Shown here: one piece after another, positions 59,255 to 64,000 of the stretch
How the letters are laid out: every line of letters starts with the position of its first letter
Numbering within the stretch: the stretch's first letter is position 1
Assembly (NCBI GenBank): GCA_026874595.1
Contig: CM049316.1
Span: forward strand, 65,639,176-65,703,175
Direction: 5' to 3'
Source of the DNA: Sipunculus nudus
Lineage: Eukaryota > Annelida > Sipuncula > Golfingiida > Sipunculidae
Length of the DNA stretch: 64,000 nucleotides
Notes under the pieces: model-generated
Told to the model about the DNA's origin: nothing
Database searches by the model: none
What the model saw: the letters and a program-made list of their open reading frames with translations, nothing else
Position numbers and translations under genes: made by a program

Positions 59255-61804
59255 AAATGACGGAAAATGGCGGGTTACTTACCCAAAATGCCTTGTTTTC
59301 ATAGTGACCCACCCAAATGAAATACGTATCGGTTGCTTCTTAGACTTGGCTGTTATATTTATATATCGATTGAGGCAAGAGGATAGATACGGTTCAGATG
59401 GCTCTTATAAAAGTCGAAATTATCATGGATGCCCGTAACGAAAATCGATATCAAAATTAAATATTGTTTTTCTTAATATTAGTCTTACTTCATTTTCAAG
59501 GCATATAAGTAAAATTGAATCATTACTTTTGTGGCTTCATCGCATGTGGAGGCTTATTGGAATATTTTTTTTTCTGGATGGACCTTTTAGGGACCTTCAT
59601 TCTCTTTTTTTTTGTCCATGTTTGCCCTAGATCTCAAATTTGAATGACTTTCAAAAACTGACATTTTTGCACAATATTAGTAAGATGTCACATATTAGCA
59701 CCTCTTATTTATTTTGACCTTGACCACTCCATAGCCGTTTCCTCATTGTCGCTCAGTTGCGGGCGTCGGGGGAAGGATCAAGTGGCGATTGCAAACATCT
59801 AATTTCTGTGGAAACTGTTTCGATGTTTTCGATTCGATAATCATTATGAATAATTCCCTCTCGATATTTATTCCCAATAATATCAGTAATCACACTTCGA
59901 ACCCGGTCGATAATTGATTTTAAGGTAAATAATCATTTGCCATACTATGTGCATTATCCCGCGCTATTAGATTTTTGTTATAATACATCAGTATCCCAGC
60001 AAATACGGACATACTATCACCAATTCACCTGTATTATACATTGTTGTGGTTCTGTGTTTGAGTAAACACAGTCAACTTGTGTCTGTTTAATATAACAAGA
60101 CTTCTTGTCTAGAGCATGCCTGAGCATGCGCGACAACTCCCAAACAATGAGAAGATAAAGTGAAAGAAGAAACACAGAAGAAACACCAGTCTGAAGCTTG
60201 AAGAAATCTTGATTTGTAAAGTTGTGTGGTACGTCCACCAGGTGGCGTGTGCGCTCTGTTATGTGAGCGCCACTATGCGCGCACGTTGCCAGCTTATTTG
60301 TACAGGAAAAAACAAACGGTTTTAAAAAGAAAAATATTGGCAGGTACTTTGATATTTTAGGCAAAATATCCTAAACTCTATGTATATTAAAAAAAATTGA
60401 CGCTCCTGGCCAAGCCTATAGTTGACAGTTGTCCCATTCTCCCGTGAAAGTATAGGCAAACATAAAAAGACGTCCGTCCGTTGATTTATCACTTTCCACC
60501 AGATGTTGCCACGCTCCGTTTTCCTTTTCCTACTGTGCTAGTTATATGGACCCATCAAGAGAAAGGTATTAATAGTCCATGGATTCCTTTTACGTCTCTA
60601 AGGGCAAACGTTTAAACTGGTTTCTAGCCTCAAGTGCTTCCATTAGAGTCTGATCAGAAAGTAGATGGGCCTGTATGTATAATTACAGACAGCTTGGCAA
60701 TTTTCTGTGTCTGTTTTATTGGCTTAATTTGAGTTTCACGGACATTCCGTTATTTATGATATGTATTAAAAAAGGAGGATATTTTCCACTTACACCAGAT
60801 AAGTGCTTATAGTAAACCTCACGGATCATTGAACCCATATACAGGAGAAGAAATCTCTTTCACAAAACTCATTAACTGAGAAGTTAGGTTTGAAGACCTG
60901 CCAGAAATGTTTTTTTTTTCATGTAGTCCTGCATGCTTGCCTCCTCCAAAACGACCTCGCGACAAATTTAATCACCCTAGGGTGGGCAGACCCGTGTGAG
61001 GTGCATACCCTTAAGCGAGGCCAAGAAATCGACATCAGTTGTCACGGAGACCTCGCATTCAGGGAGTCTAGTCTAATACAACATCTAATACAAGTCTTGT
61101 GAACTTTAGACCTCAGAAGGTGACATCCTTAAGCTTGTAACCTTGGTGTGTCTTTTTGTTATCGCACCTTTATCAATTGGCTTTTTTATCAGCGAGGGCC
61201 ACAAATAGTTGTCAAGCTACGCCCTGAAACTAAGAGACAAATCTTGCAAGTTTTGCTTGCAGGCGAGGGATTCTAAACAGCGCTAGCGGCGTTTACGCTG
61301 TTATCTCATTACAAAAGCATGGATCATACCAGGCCGTTGCTAGGCAACAGATCAACTTGACCTTTGTTGTATTGGTTACATCTTTACATGTAACTAAACG
61401 AGATCGGTGATACTTCTCTACGTTGGCATGTTGTTGATTTTCCCCTGCAGAAAATGTCAACGGATGCTTCAGGTTACATAGATCATATAGGACAAAGTCC
61501 TAGCCGGTCGTTTACCTTCTAGAAATACATAAAAAAGCGAACCAGGGATCTTACGATAAGCCTGTGCTCTTATGCATATTTAGTCAAAACAATTAAATGA
61601 AACAGTGAAACAGAAAATGCAAGTTGATAGACAAGATAAGGAATTTTAGCCATGATCTTAAAGCTGGAGAGTAATTACTAATCTTAGACCAAAGGCAAAT
61701 CATTTTCAAAGCTAACAGTAAGCAACAAAGATGCCACTTCCTACAGCTAAGTCATAAGTCGAAAATCAATGGGACTTTTTAATTTACTACACAACAACTA
61801 CTAC
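59255..61804. other. Unassigned intergenic region
   Basis: A CTCF-core-like match lies at 60235-60247. The longest frame (60017-60364, -, 115 aa) has hydrophobic segments but no recognisable similarity. The frame at 60890-61102 is likewise unassigned. Confidence 0.45.
60235..60247 (+). promoter_or_regulatory. CTCF-like core motif
   Basis: CCACCAGGTGGCG differs from the core CCACCAGGGGGCG at one base. A single motif match proves nothing about occupancy. Confidence 0.3.
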
Positions 61805-61953
61805 TTGCCCGTCCAAGGCCGGTGGTTTTCTCCGGGTACTCCGGTTTCCTCCACCTCTGCAGACTACCGAACGCCATCACCGGAGCCATGGAGAGTGCCT
61901 CGATTAGTTATAATAACTATTTGTACAATCCATGTAAAATAAATAAGTTTATA
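61805..61953 (+). repeat. SINE 3' half with Meta-type central domain
   Basis: GGTGGTTTTCTCCGGGTACT and CCGGTTTCCTCC (61821-61852) match the central domain of the SINE at 42648. An A/T-rich tail (AAAATAAATAAG) follows. The tRNA-like head is missing, as in 5'-truncated retrotransposed copies. Confidence 0.7.
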
Positions 61954-61954
61954 T

Positions 61955-62097
61955 TTACTACTTATACTACTACTACTACTACTACTACTACGCTGTTGCT
62001 ACTACTACTACTTCTACTTCTATGCTGCTGCTGCTACAACTACCACTACTAGTACTTCTACTACTACTACTTCTGCTACTACTACTACTATTACTTA
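61955..62097 (+). repeat. (CTA)n-type trinucleotide microsatellite, interrupted
   Basis: ACT/CTA units with CTT and CTG interruptions. It lies just beyond the SINE tail. Confidence 0.95.
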
Positions 62098-63711
62098 TTA
62101 TAAGGTGGTCAGAAACCCCATATTTACCTCCGCTTCATAACAAATTTCGTAAAACGTAGGACCATTAAATTTAATAAAAATCCGTACAACCATTGGTTAA
62201 AACTTTACCAAAAAACCCAGGTCAATGTTAACCAAAATATGAAAGCAGGAGAATTAAAACTAACTGAGAAGAATCGGGAAACTTTGTTTTGATTCGTAAA
62301 AATAGGTTCCAGTACAAACAACATAGCACCGCCTTCATTTGTATGCTAGGCATTTGATCATTGTGTTGTAGAATGTGGTGATTGTAGCCAGAGCCGTTAC
62401 CAAGATATTGGGTGCAATAGTTGAATGCTGAAAGATGGAGGGCCAACAGTGGGTTTTGTCTCATAACCTGAAATTTTAGAATGAGCTTAAAATAGCTCTT
62501 TGACCTCAGGCGAACAATAGTAATGTATCAGGCTGTTAAGGTTAATACCAAAGCAAAACTGACAAAAGAGCGAAACGCAAATATTTGAAAAGTGGTTCAG
62601 GAGTCCAGTCCACGTTTCCAGCAACTAGGACTTGGTCTTTGGAGTGAAATATAAGAAAATGGTACAATAGCTCATGAGTCTCAGTAGTCAGGAATAAAAA
62701 GAGAAGATATCAGCTATCCCCCTGACATTACACGCAACTAACGGCCCTTCAGACGGAGATCTATAATGTCTGCATGATCTGTATTGAACAGTCAATGTGG
62801 AGAAAACAATGTCTATGTGTAATCGGCGTGCATCAAAATGGCCTTCTACGTCAGAATATTGCCGGCAAAGTCAACCAGATATCATGTTTAGGGGTCTTGT
62901 TTCTTTTGACGTTTTATATATAATGCTCATGAAGACTAGAAATTATTTTTTACTTGGGGCACACGCATGATGTGCGTGTGTGTCTGGTTCTAGTGGTTTT
63001 ATTAGTCTTAAGACACGTGCCTATTGAAAATTTAGCATTTTTTTTTATAAATCAACAGTACAGTTCCTTCGCTACACAGCCAGAATAACCCAGAGGGTGC
63101 CAAATATACAATATATTTTTATATATTTATTAATTTATAAATCTTTCAACAAAGTAATTGATCTCAAATTAGTTTTTGTGGTCATCATAGGCATTAGTGC
63201 CTTGCACAAAATATAAAAAAAAGTCTGAGAGAATGACCGATACCGTCTAGTGAGCAGCCCCTTGGCATCCCCAGAGGAAGGAAATCTGGAAACCGCTAGA
63301 AATCTTAATATGATTATCGATTATACATGGGCGGATTTTAAAGGGTCTTTTTCGACCAAAAATTACACGTTACAATTGAAAACAGCGCTTGATGTTGCTT
63401 TTGACACGGTTTTGGTCCTTATATTTCTGCATGCGAGATTTAGGTATAAAGTTTACTAACACTCCGGCTCTTGTTTACATATTCCAGGATAATGAGTCCC
63501 CTCCCCCTCCATTTTCTAAGCTATTGTGTCCACCCCTGTTATAGGCCCGTGATCGGAGATCTGTGTTTCTGAAAGAAAGCCAATATTGATTATCGGTTTT
63601 AAACATTCTCATAAAGAACGAACAAAAACGTGGAGTCGGGGTTCGAACTGATCTCTTTGACTGGAGCAGACCGGGGCTCGCATCAGATTCCTCACCCATA
63701 ACGAGATATAA
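62098..63711. other. Unassigned intergenic region
   Basis: No gene or mobile element is recognised. The - strand stretch 63640-63700 contains GTTCGAACCCC, which resembles a box B, but has no box A partner. Confidence 0.5.
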
Positions 63712-63990
63712 GAGAAGTCATTTTCCAGGTATTGGCCTCCACTTATTGTAAGGAGAAGACGAAGCAAAGTCTTTGAATGTATAGCTGAAGATGTCTCTCC
63801 CAGCCAAGGACTAAGGTATCCAAGACGCCTTCTCAGGTTAGCTCCAGATCACCCGATACAAGGCCAAGACGAAAAGTCAGACGAGTCAGCAGAGCACCAG
63901 CACCCGTGCCCACTCAACGATGCGCATTTGGGTATTTTTTTTAGAAATCTCGACATAAAGAAAGTAAAAGGGATGATTCCCTTGTAGCTA
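63712..63990 (+). other. Open frame at the right edge, possible exon
   Basis: After TTTTCCAG (to 63728) a frame without a start codon stays open about 87 codons to TAG near 63988. It is rich in charged residues (VRRRRSKVFECIAEDVSPSQ, then DEKSDESAEHQH). It could be a terminal exon of a gene whose other exons lie outside my recognition. No family is recognised. Confidence 0.25.
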
Positions 63991-64000
63991 ATTGTAATTC

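Noticed and set aside
1-64000. CRISPR array, prokaryotic operon or integrated virus
   Set aside because: No regularly spaced identical short repeats with unique spacers, no ribosome-binding-site-led gene series, and no viral polymerase, integrase or capsid frame were seen; all tandem repeats have eukaryotic satellite or transposon structure.

Overview
This is nuclear DNA of an animal, AT-rich and gene-poor. It is most likely from a lophotrochozoan, probably a bivalve mollusc. The evidence is large repeat-filled introns, many long (AT)n arrays, tRNA-derived SINEs, a dispersed repeat opening with a TCAGCTGA-type stem and a (TCCG)n tract of the kind seen in bivalve genomes, and an intronless LRR-TIR Toll-like receptor. 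The species cannot be named from the sequence alone.

Three genes can be supported. (1) On the + strand at the left edge are the last two coding exons of DGAT1 (5532-5594 and 7322-7468). The rest of that gene lies upstream of the window. (2) On the - strand is the complete two-exon gene for mitochondrial ribosomal protein uS17m/MRPS17. Exon 1 is 24663-24782 and exon 2 is 14694-14969, separated by a 9.7-kb intron; it is convergent with DGAT1. (3) On the - strand at 34794-37225 is a single-exon Toll-like receptor with signal peptide, LRRNT, LRRs, LRRCT, TM and TIR. Its frame is broken twice, each time at or beside a homopolymer run, so it is either a recent pseudogene or (more likely) an assembly with two one-base insertions. 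A weaker candidate is the 3' end of an unrecognised - strand gene (27953-28463).

The rest is repeat-rich non-coding DNA. The MRPS17 intron holds, in order: a five-unit tandem array carrying oestrogen-response-element-like palindromes (15.3-16.0 kb); a ~2.7-kb dispersed repeat; two MITE-like inverted-repeat elements (20002-20647 and 20677-21148); and a 3.26-kb element with ~740-bp terminal inverted repeats and a perfect 9-bp target duplication (21339-24599), whose end lies about 64 bp from exon 1. A second array, of AGGTCA direct repeats, lies in a DGAT1 intron. From 38 kb to the end I recognise no gene. That region holds SINEs, a hAT-like MITE family that carries an (AT)n array inside it, a diverged ~0.5-kb segmental duplication, and a few open frames with good splice signals but no recognisable product.

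The genes are unrelated in function: triacylglycerol synthesis, mitochondrial translation and innate immunity. I see no operon-like or cluster logic. The most interesting material is in the repeats: the long-inverted-repeat element and the nuclear-receptor-type motif arrays.
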